DNA from: Methylotuvimicrobium sp. KM2
Lineage (GTDB): Bacteria > Pseudomonadota > Gammaproteobacteria > Methylococcales > Methylomonadaceae
Assembly: GCF_038051925.1 (NCBI RefSeq)
Contig: NZ_CP150634.1
Coordinates: 3,852,300-3,916,299 of the forward strand
Length of the DNA stretch: 64,000 bases
Direction: 5' to 3'
Numbering within the stretch: position 1 is the first letter of the stretch; the number at the start of each line of letters is the position of its first letter. This document shows positions 9,062 through 16,009 of the stretch, in pieces. Both the position numbers and the translations under genes were made by a program. A model generated the notes under the pieces. It was not told where the DNA came from. It saw only the letters and a program-made list of their open reading frames with translations, and did no database searches.

Positions 9062-9541
9062 GTGACTAAACTGCATATCCGCGTTTTTTCAGTTTTTACC
9101 GCTATTATCATAGGATTTACGATGTTCTCAATGGCCAATGCGACCACCCCACAGGAAAATAAAGAAGCAGGCGAAGCCTTTCTTGCCGAAAACGCCAAAA
9201 AGGCAGGCATAAAAACCACGGCGAGCGGCCTTCAATATGAAGTTCTGAATGAAGGAAGCGGTGCCACGCCAAATGCCTCCGATAATGTTACCGTTCATTA
9301 CAAAGGCACCACAATTAGCGGGGAAGAATTCGACAGTTCATATGGCCGAGGCGAACCCGCCACATTTCCGTTAAACCGAGTCATTGCCGGCTGGACGGAA
9401 GGACTGCAGTTAATGAAGGAAGGCGCTAAATACCGTTTTTACATACCCTCCGATTTGGCTTATGGCGAACGCGGCGCCGGCCGTGCAATTGGCCCTAATG
9501 CCACACTCATATTCGATGTTGAACTGATCAAAGTTCAATAA
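9062..9541 (+). CDS. FKBP-type peptidyl-prolyl cis-trans isomerase
   Basis: Periplasmic prolyl isomerase. I choose GTG 9062 as start because a strong ribosome site AGGAGG (9047-9052) lies 9 nt upstream and the resulting protein opens with a signal peptide (to SMANA). The longer open frame to 8855 has no such support. The FKBP domain runs from about residue 55 to the end, with VTVHYKGTTISGEEFDSS, the active-site VIAGWTEGLQLM and FYIPSDLAYG. 159 aa. It lacks the long helical dimerisation domain of Mip/FkpA, so it is the short periplasmic type. Confidence 0.9.
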   Translation: MTKLHIRVFSVFTAIIIGFTMFSMANATTPQENKEAGEAFLAENAKKAGIKTTASGLQYEVLNEGSGATPNASDNVTVHYKGTTISGEEFDSSYGRGEPATFPLNRVIAGWTEGLQLMKEGAKYRFYIPSDLAYGERGAGRAIGPNATLIFDVELIKVQ

Positions 9542-9568
9542 AGTCAAACGTCCCGTGTGTTTGGCAAG

Positions 9569-9593
9569 AATGTCGGCAGGTATTGCCGACATT
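9569..9593. terminator. Hairpin downstream of the FKBP gene
   Basis: Perfect 10-bp inverted repeat AATGTCGGCA/TGCCGACATT with a 5-nt loop, 28 nt after the stop codon. There is no T-run. It resembles the GTCGGCAGCAGG cores of the dispersed repeats, so it may be a repeat remnant acting as an end-of-transcript structure. Confidence 0.4.
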
Positions 9594-9719
9594 CGAAGTA
9601 GCCAGCTGTATATCAACCCATCATCTATGTACCTACTCTCACGGAGCTTGGCAAGTCAAAAAATTTGCGGTGTTTCGAATAACCCGCCCTCGCGTGACGA
9701 ACACCGCGTATCATTTCGC

Positions 9720-9815
9720 AATTCACCCTGAGTCACCAGGTACGCGTAGCGTACCCTAGAATTCACTTTGAATTTCTAAGTGCTTAAGGTAGTGGCGGGT
9801 ATTTTCAACTATGAT
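9720..9815. repeat. GTACGC repeat fragment
   Basis: Holds one GTACGC/GCGTAC arm (about 9741-9761) and 50 bp downstream that match the sequence following the copy at 296-355 (AATTC-CTTTGA, then a run ending near GTAGTGG). It lies between the FKBP gene and the convergent DUF2802 gene; nothing else is visible in 9594-9829. Confidence 0.6.
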
Positions 9816-9829
9816 CGAATACAATGCCT

Positions 9830-10207
9830 TTATCTAGCCCCATGCAAACGAATCAATAGCACGGCCTCATCACGACTAATTCCGAATTTTTGTATCAATT
9901 CAGCCGCGTCTGCGCCGCTTCGCACCTTTTGAATGATCGCGTGATAAGGCTTCGCTTCTTCCTCTCTTTGTTCAAAGTCGTTGATTTTTTCGGTTAATTC
10001 CTTGAGTAATTCAGCCGTCTCGGCTAATCGATTATCGACGCCGACCGATGCCGAACATAAACCGACAATATCCAAATTATGATTATTCAGATGTTCCGCC
10101 AAGGCTCGATAGTTGCGTTTAAGCTTAATATGATCGACTGTTAACCATACCAACAAAATCGACATAACGCTCAGTACGGCAAGACCGGCATATAAAATTT
10201 CATTCAT
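9830..10207 (-). CDS. DUF2802 family protein
   Basis: Single N-terminal membrane helix (residues 4-24, LAVLSVMSILLVWLTV), a coiled-coil-like middle (AETAELLKELTEKINDFEQREEE) and a C-terminal helix-turn-helix-like end (GADAAELIQKFGISRDEAVLLIRLHG). This architecture and the position at the downstream end of the fle/che cluster, after cheW, match DUF2802 proteins, whose function is not established. Start ATG 10207 is used; the frame upstream of it is a duplicated gene tail plus repeat sequence. 125 aa. Confidence 0.78.
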   Translation of the reverse strand: MNEILYAGLAVLSVMSILLVWLTVDHIKLKRNYRALAEHLNNHNLDIVGLCSASVGVDNRLAETAELLKELTEKINDFEQREEEAKPYHAIIQKVRSGADAAELIQKFGISRDEAVLLIRLHGAR

Positions 10208-10262
10208 CAAATAACTTCGTCGATATGCTGAGCAGGCCCTGTATCGCCTTGCTGCTCCGGTT
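10207..10262. repeat. Orphan second copy of the 57-aa gene's 3' tail
   Basis: 56 bp matching 10359-10414 at 50 of 56 positions; all six differences are transitions. On the minus strand it still reads PEQQGDTGPAQHIDEVI and stop, against PEQQDDTGPAQHIDEVV in the intact gene. It abuts the DUF2802 start codon, as the true end of the small gene would have done originally. The 96 bp between the two copies (10263-10358) are repeat sequence. Confidence 0.85.
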
Positions 10263-10358
10263 TTTTCTGGTTCCCACGGTCCTCCGTGGGAACCCATACC
10301 TTGGTTTCCGAGGCAAGATCAGTATGCATTCCCACGCTGGAGCGGCGGGAACGAGGAA
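10263..10358. repeat. REP-like insert between duplicated gene tails
   Basis: Contains a hairpin GTTCCCACGG/CCGTGGGAAC (about 10270-10293) and a second, imperfect GTTCCCACGC-type arm. Related sequence lies at 12940-13005 between parC and motD, and the arms match those at 7980, 11290 and 19751. Confidence 0.75.
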
Positions 10359-10532
10359 TCAAACAACTTCGTCAATGTGTTGAGCAGGCCCCGTATCGTC
10401 TTGCTGCTCCGGTTCAGAATCCTTTTCCTGCTCGTTTTGTTGTTTTTTCTTATCCGGTCGATCTTCGTCATTAGTGACTTTAGCCGGTTTAATAACCGGA
10501 TATGTCGGTACTATCGGTTGTATTTCGATCAT
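10359..10532 (-). CDS. Small charged protein of unknown function (57 aa)
   Basis: Starts at ATG 10532 (MIEIQPIVPTYPVIKP) with GAGAGG a few nt upstream and ends at TGA 10359-10361. Low-complexity and hydrophilic: a Pro-rich N-terminus, a Lys-rich middle, then Gln/Glu/Asp-rich (DKKKQQNEQEKDSEPEQQ), probably disordered. It sits between cheW and the DUF2802 gene in the same direction. Its 3' end is repeated at 10207-10262 with mostly silent third-position changes, which supports it being a translated gene. I do not recognise a family. Confidence 0.65.
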   Translation of the reverse strand: MIEIQPIVPTYPVIKPAKVTNDEDRPDKKKQQNEQEKDSEPEQQDDTGPAQHIDEVV

Positions 10533-10589
10533 GACCGCCTCTCTTAGCCGCGGCTCAAGGAAGTTGATGTTTTCAGGTTACAATTAACT

Positions 10590-11066
10590 TCAAAACATAT
10601 CCAATTCCGCTTTCTCTTCATCGCTTAAAAACTTATTTAGGTCGACTAGAATCAATAATTCATTATCTCGACTAGTCACCCCTTGAATATACCTAGAAGT
10701 TTCTTCATTGCCGACGTTCGGAGCCGTTTCAATATCGGACGATCTCAGCTCAACGACTTCGGCAACGCTATCGACCAAGATGCCGATAATATGCGATTCG
10801 GTTTCGATTATGACAATGCGCGAATTATCGTCGGTCTCCTTCGACATCAAACCAAATCGATTGCGCGTATCGATCACCGTTACGACATTGCCTCGCAAGT
10901 TGATGATGCCCAGCACATAAGACGGCGCACCGGGAACCGGAGCGATTTCTGCAACCCGCAGCACTTCCTGCACTTGCATGACATTGATGCCGTACTTTTC
11001 ATCACCGAGACGAAAAGTTACCCATTGCATCACCGGATTGTTTTGTTTTGTGTCAAATTCACTCAT
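10590..11066 (-). CDS. cheW: CheW chemotaxis coupling protein
   Basis: Cytoplasmic adaptor that links CheA to methyl-accepting chemotaxis proteins in the array. The CheW fold fills residues 10-150: QWVTFRLGDEKYGINVMQVQEVL, then GIINLRGNVVTVIDTRNRFG (the conserved NLRG motif) and GILVDSVAEVVEL. 158 aa, standard size. It follows the parC-parP pair in the polar-flagellar cluster; the 266-bp gap to parP holds repeat sequence, so transcription may pass through or restart. No unusual residues. Confidence 0.95.
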   Translation of the reverse strand: MSEFDTKQNNPVMQWVTFRLGDEKYGINVMQVQEVLRVAEIAPVPGAPSYVLGIINLRGNVVTVIDTRNRFGLMSKETDDNSRIVIIETESHIIGILVDSVAEVVELRSSDIETAPNVGNEETSRYIQGVTSRDNELLILVDLNKFLSDEEKAELDMF

Positions 11067-11254
11067 TCGCGATCACCGCTTCATTATTCAAAGTTATTAT
11101 TTTTTGCAAACCGTATCCGCCCAACTACTAACCCTTCACTCTATAAAAAGAATATTGTCCACGAAACACACGAAAATCACGAAATTTAAAAACTATAGTT
11201 ACGCACAACGTACCATTTCACAAGTCTTCCGTAGAATCCAAGCCTAAAAAAGGT

Positions 11255-11325
11255 AAGCGATTCGCCCCTGGACGCTGGAGCGTCCAGGGCTGCGTTCCCA
11301 CGCTGGAGCGTGGGAACGATAACCT
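11255..11325. repeat. GTTCCCACGC hairpin repeat
   Basis: Two nested palindromic arms, GGACGCTGGAGCGTCC (11270-11285) and CCCACGCTGGAGCGTGGG (11297-11314), between cheW and parP. Same family as 10270, 12950 and 19751. The rest of 11067-11254 shows nothing I can name. Confidence 0.65.
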
Positions 11326-11332
11326 TTATCCT

Positions 11333-12073
11333 TTAACCTTTCTTCTTTCCCCTTTCATCTTTCATCTTTCTTCGCGGCGTCAACTGCTCGACATCGATCA
11401 CGGCGGTCAATTCCTCGATTACTGTTCCAATCAACCATGGCCGCTGCTTACGATGGGTTCGCCAACGAACTTGCTCGGGGCGCACTTTGCCGATCGACAG
11501 AAGTTCATCGCAAGCCAAGCCCCAATTGCCATCCTGGGTAATTAACATACTTTTAAAAGGCTGCTCGATTAAGTTTCGTTTATTCGCATAGCCTTTTCCT
11601 AAAATCAATTGCCCGGAATCGAGAATACCGATTTTTCGTTCCTGGTCTTCCAGCAAACCGATAAACCACGAGGGTTGCCCAGGAATTTTAGTAATCGTCT
11701 TATCGAATTTAATGGCTCTGGATAACTCAACCAAAGGCGTTGCCAGTATGAGCTGGCCTATTCTAAAAAATAAGGCTTGGAATTCATACTGCGCCCAAGA
11801 CGGCATAACCGCAAGCGGCATGGTAGGCTTTGGAACCAATTGCAGTTCAACCAAGGCCGACGTCTTGGCAATGGTCTCGCTTTTTTTCTTTATTTTTGAT
11901 TCGACATGTGCTGTCGGTTCGGGCGCTTTTGCCTTAGGTGCCGATGGCATAGTCACCTCGGCTTCCTCAGTCGGCATTTCCTCCAACAGGGTCTTTAAAT
12001 AGCTGTCGAGAGCCAATTCCTGGTGAATAACCTGTTGCTCGATATCCAATTTGTTATCGCTAAGACCCTTCAT
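11333..12073 (-). CDS. parP: ParP-like CheW-domain array-positioning protein
   Basis: 246 aa: an N-terminal Glu/Pro-rich region (1-95) and a C-terminal degenerate CheW-like domain (about 100-240; FFRIGQLILATPLVELSRAI, GLLEDQERKIGILDSGQLI, LLSIGKVRPEQVRW). In Vibrio-type clusters this gene, directly downstream of parC, encodes ParP, which integrates into chemosensory arrays, contacts CheA and tethers arrays at the pole. Here its ATG overlaps the parC stop (TAATG), strongly suggesting coupled translation. The assignment rests on domain type plus gene order. Confidence 0.82.
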   Translation of the reverse strand: MKGLSDNKLDIEQQVIHQELALDSYLKTLLEEMPTEEAEVTMPSAPKAKAPEPTAHVESKIKKKSETIAKTSALVELQLVPKPTMPLAVMPSWAQYEFQALFFRIGQLILATPLVELSRAIKFDKTITKIPGQPSWFIGLLEDQERKIGILDSGQLILGKGYANKRNLIEQPFKSMLITQDGNWGLACDELLSIGKVRPEQVRWRTHRKQRPWLIGTVIEELTAVIDVEQLTPRRKMKDERGKKKG

Positions 12074-12876
12074 TAAACTGCCGCCGTTTCTTTGACAGTT
12101 TGATTATCATGCAATAACAAGCGATCCAGCAAGGCCGAGTAGGCCTCCACGGCTTTCGATTCCGGCCAATAAATCGATAGCGGAATCCCTTGCGTGCTGG
12201 CATCCCTGATTTTTGTATCGATCGGTATGATCGAATTCCAAAGATAATCCGGATATTGCTGTCTCAACACCCCAAGGCTTTCTTGAGCGGCGCGCGTTCG
12301 TTTATCGAACATCGTCGGTACAATCGTGTATCGAGGCGCATGCGTACGTGATTTATAAACCATATTGAGCGTATGCATCATGCGCTCAAGCCCCTTGACA
12401 GCTAAAAATTCGGCTAACACCGGCATAATTAATTGCTGACATGCCGCCAGTGCATTAATCATCAAAACGCCGAGCATTGGCGGGCTATCGATGATGACGT
12501 AATCGTAACGACCGGATACCTTGGCTAAGGCATTATTGACTACCAATCCCATACCGCCCATCGATGCGACTTGTCGGTCCAACGTTGCAATCGCGGTCGC
12601 GGCCGGCAACACAAACAAACCGTCGAATTTAGTTTCTACAATATAAGGTTCGGGCCCCGCGTTTTTCTTTTTCAAACTGGCATCATGAAAAAGATTGTAT
12701 ACGCTAGCCTTGACTTCATCGGGATTCATTTTGAAATAACTCGTCAATGCGCCGTGCGGGTCTAGATCGACCAATAATGTACGAAATCCCCAGGAAGACA
12801 ATAAACCGCCGAGCGTAACGACGGTCGTCGTTTTGCCTACACCGCCTTTCTGATTGGATACCGTCCAGACCTTCAT
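12073..12876 (-). CDS. parC: ParC-like ParA-family ATPase
   Basis: Deviant Walker ATPase of the ParA/Soj family: Walker A NQKGGVGKTTTVV at residues 8-20, Walker A' LLVDLDPHGALT, and Walker B VIIDSPPMLG. In polar-flagellated gammaproteobacteria this gene, next to cheW/parP, controls polar placement and segregation of chemosensory arrays and is distinct from chromosomal ParA because no parB is nearby. 267 aa. AAAGG stands about 6 nt upstream of ATG. Overlaps parP by one base. Confidence 0.9.
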   Translation of the reverse strand: MKVWTVSNQKGGVGKTTTVVTLGGLLSSWGFRTLLVDLDPHGALTSYFKMNPDEVKASVYNLFHDASLKKKNAGPEPYIVETKFDGLFVLPAATAIATLDRQVASMGGMGLVVNNALAKVSGRYDYVIIDSPPMLGVLMINALAACQQLIMPVLAEFLAVKGLERMMHTLNMVYKSRTHAPRYTIVPTMFDKRTRAAQESLGVLRQQYPDYLWNSIIPIDTKIRDASTQGIPLSIYWPESKAVEAYSALLDRLLLHDNQTVKETAAV

Positions 12877-12934
12877 AAAATGCCTTTCAACTTAAATTCA
12901 TTAGCTAAACCGCAAAAAATCGGTTCTCGAAGAT

Positions 12935-13005
12935 TTTCCTGTTCCCACAGTCCTCCGAAGGAACTCATAACTTGACCGCCAGAGCAAGTAGGAACAAAGA
13001 AGGAT
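12935..13005. repeat. Degenerate REP-like repeat between parC and motD
   Basis: GTTCCCACAGTCCTCCGA...GGAACTCATAACTTG resembles 10270-10310 (GTTCCCACGGTCCTCCGTGG...AACCCATACCTTGG). The stem is decayed. It interrupts the otherwise tight operon. Confidence 0.55.
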
Positions 13006-13015
13006 ATACCCACCA

Positions 13016-13912
13016 CTATGGGGAGCCTTGAGTATTATTCATTTCAGCTTCGGTAACCGGCGATATATTCAGTAACTTCGCTCTTTCTTCGTCATCCGCG
13101 CCGTAACGAGCAAAAGCATGCGACATCAACACCACCACAACCCTTCTATTTTGAAATCGACCTGCCTCGCTACTGTTATCGGCTATCGGATGAAATTCTC
13201 CATAGCCGACCGCCGACAATCGTGACGGCGCTATCTCTTCGTTGACGAACTCCCTTACTACGCTAGTCGCTCGCGCCGAAGACAACTCCCAATTGGATGG
13301 GAATTTAACAGTACTAATCGGGACCGTATCGGTATGCCCCTCGACATGAATGACATTCGGCATGCGTCTGACAATTTCCGAAACTTTTTTCAAAATCGGT
13401 AAAGCTTTTGGCGATAACTCAGCCTCGCCGCTCGCAAATAACAGTTCGCTATTCATTTCTAGCTCGATCCAAAAGTCATGTTTTTTAACCGCCACCAAAT
13501 CCTTTTCGATAAATGGCGCCAAGACTTCCGACATTTGTTCGGATGCTTCAATCAAATTGCGACGCTCACGGAGGATTTCCTCACTAAGCTCATGCTTTTT
13601 TTCAACCTCTTCCAAAGTCGGATGGGGTAGCTCGATCGGTTGAACTGTCATCGGCTCTTCACCGATTTGGATCGGCTGCACCACGGTAAAAGGGGGGGCT
13701 GCTTTATCGGAAATCGCCGATTCCGATTGCCTTTTCGAAAAGGCCTCGCCCAATGAGTCGGACAGTGTTTTATATTTTCCCTCGTTGACCGACGAGATTG
13801 AATACATCACGACAAAAAACGCAAATAATAAGGTAATAAAATCAGCATAGGAAATCAGCCATCGCTCATGATTTTCAGGTTCGGCCAATTCTTTTTTTTT
13901 TCGCCGCATCAC
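13016..13912 (-). CDS. motD: Flagellar motor stator protein MotD (MotB type)
   Basis: Inner-membrane stator subunit with a short cytoplasmic N-terminus, one membrane helix (YADFITLLFAFFVVMYS, about residues 22-38) carrying the ion-binding Asp24, and a C-terminal OmpA-like peptidoglycan-binding domain (HVEGHTDTVPIS, SSARATSVVREF, GYGEFHP). 298 aa. Pairs with the upstream motC gene 11 bp away. Many polar-flagellated bacteria carry MotCD as a second stator besides MotAB; no motAB is in this window. Confidence 0.93.
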   Translation of the reverse strand: MMRRKKKELAEPENHERWLISYADFITLLFAFFVVMYSISSVNEGKYKTLSDSLGEAFSKRQSESAISDKAAPPFTVVQPIQIGEEPMTVQPIELPHPTLEEVEKKHELSEEILRERRNLIEASEQMSEVLAPFIEKDLVAVKKHDFWIELEMNSELLFASGEAELSPKALPILKKVSEIVRRMPNVIHVEGHTDTVPISTVKFPSNWELSSARATSVVREFVNEEIAPSRLSAVGYGEFHPIADNSSEAGRFQNRRVVVVLMSHAFARYGADDEERAKLLNISPVTEAEMNNTQGSP

Positions 13913-13923
13913 GCCCCTCCGAG

Positions 13924-14676
13924 CTAATCCCGGTTTTCGATTAAAAAACCGGATAATTTCAATTCGATATTTTTTGGATTTTCTCCCTCGGCAATCCCTA
14001 CGATGCCCTCGACCAACAATTCCTTAGCCTGTGACATTATCAATATTTGCATCTTCAATTTGTTTGCAACCGGCAAAAAAATCAGATTGGCAAAGCCAAC
14101 ACCATAGATCGTCGCAACAAATGCCGTTGCAATACCGGATCCCAGTAAACCAGGCTCGGCCAGATTTTTCATGACATGAATGAGACCGATCACGGCGCCG
14201 AGAATACCGATTGTCGGCGAGTAGCCGCCCATGGCTTCGAATACTCTGGCCGCCTGTAAATCACTAAATTCCCGAGTACTAATCTCTAATTCCAAACAAT
14301 CCCGAATCACTTCCGGTTCGCTACCGTCGACTAATAGCTGTAAACCCTTGATTGCGAAAGGATCGATTTCGGTATCGAGAACCGACTCCAGACCCAACAG
14401 ACCTTCTTTTCTGGCCAACGCGCTCCATTCGACCATTTTATTGACTTGTTGCTTAAATAATTGCTTTTGGGGCTTGAAGATCCATAAACTGAGATTGAGG
14501 CCTCGCAAGAATACTGTCGGTGGAAATTGCAACAATGTAGCGCCTATTGTACCGCCCAAAACGATCACTAAGGCCGGTCCGTTTAGCAGTGCCTCAGCAT
14601 GTCCGCCGTCCATTATCGTTCCGCCGACGATCGCCACGAAACCCAAAACAACGCCAATGAGACTTAAGTAATCCAT
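13924..14676 (-). CDS. motC: Flagellar motor stator protein MotC (MotA/PomA type)
   Basis: Four membrane helices (about residues 4-22, 33-50, 150-170 and 180-200), with the large cytoplasmic loop between helices 2 and 3 containing the charged residues that contact FliG. Conserved PTIGILGAVIGLIHVM and GFANLIFLPVANKL are typical of MotA/ExbB channels. 250 aa. Its ATG abuts the cheB stop. Forms the channel of the MotC4-MotD2-type stator with the downstream product. Proton or sodium coupling cannot be read with certainty. Confidence 0.93.
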   Translation of the reverse strand: MDYLSLIGVVLGFVAIVGGTIMDGGHAEALLNGPALVIVLGGTIGATLLQFPPTVFLRGLNLSLWIFKPQKQLFKQQVNKMVEWSALARKEGLLGLESVLDTEIDPFAIKGLQLLVDGSEPEVIRDCLELEISTREFSDLQAARVFEAMGGYSPTIGILGAVIGLIHVMKNLAEPGLLGSGIATAFVATIYGVGFANLIFLPVANKLKMQILIMSQAKELLVEGIVGIAEGENPKNIELKLSGFLIENRD

Positions 14677-15776
14677 TATGTGATCCGACTTAATTGCCGT
14701 CCTATTTCATCGAGGCTGTAAACATTATCGGCTAAGCCTGCATCGATAACCGCTTTGGGCATACCGTATATCGTGCAACTTTCCTCGTTTTGCGCCCAAA
14801 CTATCGAACCGACTTGTTTCAGTTTTCGAGCGCCTTCTTTACCATCCGACCCCATACCGGTTAAAACCACAGCCAACACTGCATCTTGAAAATGCCGAGC
14901 GACTGAAGCTAGTGTAATATCGGCACATGGACTGTAAATCTCTCCGGCTATTTTCGGCCTTAAAACAATCGACTTACGCACGCCGGAGCCTTTTAATTCC
15001 AATTGCATTCCTCCTGCCGCAACCAACGCCGTTCCCGGCTCCAAAATATCGCCATCGCGTGCTTCCCTAACCTTGATACGGCATAATTGATCCAACCGCT
15101 CGGCAAAACTAGCCGTGAAGTTTTGCGGCATATGTTGAACAATGATCACCGGCAACGGACATGACTGCGGGACTTGACTTAACACTTGCTGCACCGCAAC
15201 AGGACCGCCGGTCGAGGCGGCAATCACCATAATGCGTAACGCGCCCAATTGTTTCGCTGTTTGCTGAATCCCTGGCTTAGCCGGTTTTTCAAGCGATTTT
15301 TCTGCCGGTTCGGTTTTATTCTTAGCCGGCGCTCCGCTGCTTCTTGTTTTGCTTTTTCCGGCTTGCAAGGCAACCATGCGTACTCTTCGCCGAAGCAAGC
15401 GTTTGGCCGTTTCTCGGTCGGCATCGATCTCATCCAGTCGCTTCGGTAAAAAATCCACCGCACCGGCATGCAAAGCATCCAATGTCGCTTGCGCGCCTAC
15501 CTGAGTCATTGCCGAAAACATCAAAATAGGGGTCGGCGTTTCCGCCATGATGCGTTTAACCGCAGTAATGCCGTCCATCAACGGCATTTCAATATCCATC
15601 GTTATGACATCGGGCGATAAGGCAGCCGTCAGCCTGATCGCTTGTAAGCCGTTATTGGCAATACCCACCACTTCAAATTCGGCGAGTCCTTCGCCATCTT
15701 TCGACTCCTCAAGGATTTCTTTGATTCTTTTACAAATAAACCCGGAGTCGTCGACTATCAGTACCTTAACGGCCAT
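14676..15776 (-). CDS. cheB: CheB protein-glutamate methylesterase (flagellar cluster copy)
   Basis: Receiver domain (VLIVDDSGF near the N-terminus, acceptor Asp in ITMDIEMPLMDG) joined by a charged linker (about 135-175) to the methylesterase domain: AASTGGPVAV (Ser), QHMPQNFT (His), LTGMGSDG (Asp). 366 aa. It lies in the canonical cheA-cheB-motC order, so it is the CheB of the flagellar pathway; the copy at 436-1542 is separate and diverged. No cheR gene is present in the window. Confidence 0.95.
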   Translation of the reverse strand: MAVKVLIVDDSGFICKRIKEILEESKDGEGLAEFEVVGIANNGLQAIRLTAALSPDVITMDIEMPLMDGITAVKRIMAETPTPILMFSAMTQVGAQATLDALHAGAVDFLPKRLDEIDADRETAKRLLRRRVRMVALQAGKSKTRSSGAPAKNKTEPAEKSLEKPAKPGIQQTAKQLGALRIMVIAASTGGPVAVQQVLSQVPQSCPLPVIIVQHMPQNFTASFAERLDQLCRIKVREARDGDILEPGTALVAAGGMQLELKGSGVRKSIVLRPKIAGEIYSPCADITLASVARHFQDAVLAVVLTGMGSDGKEGARKLKQVGSIVWAQNEESCTIYGMPKAVIDAGLADNVYSLDEIGRQLSRIT

Positions 15777-16009
15777 GAGAACTTATAATTAATCCTATTT
15801 GAGCCAAAAATGTCTAATATTGAAAAGGTACAGATTTGTTTGGCGATCGATCCCCTTCCAACAGTTGAAGAAATTATTTCATGCACGTTCCTATACGCCA
15901 ACTGATTTACTTATCGGATAGAGTTTCGATGATTTAGAGCTGGATTCCCCGACAGAGACATACCTCGAATCTGACATAATTAAACGACTATTCGCAAAGA
16001 TAAGAAGTA

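Noticed and set aside
10207..10414. Two direct repeats with a spacer, CRISPR-like at first sight
   Set aside because: Only two repeats of 56 bp, coding in origin, with a palindromic insert; no cas gene anywhere.
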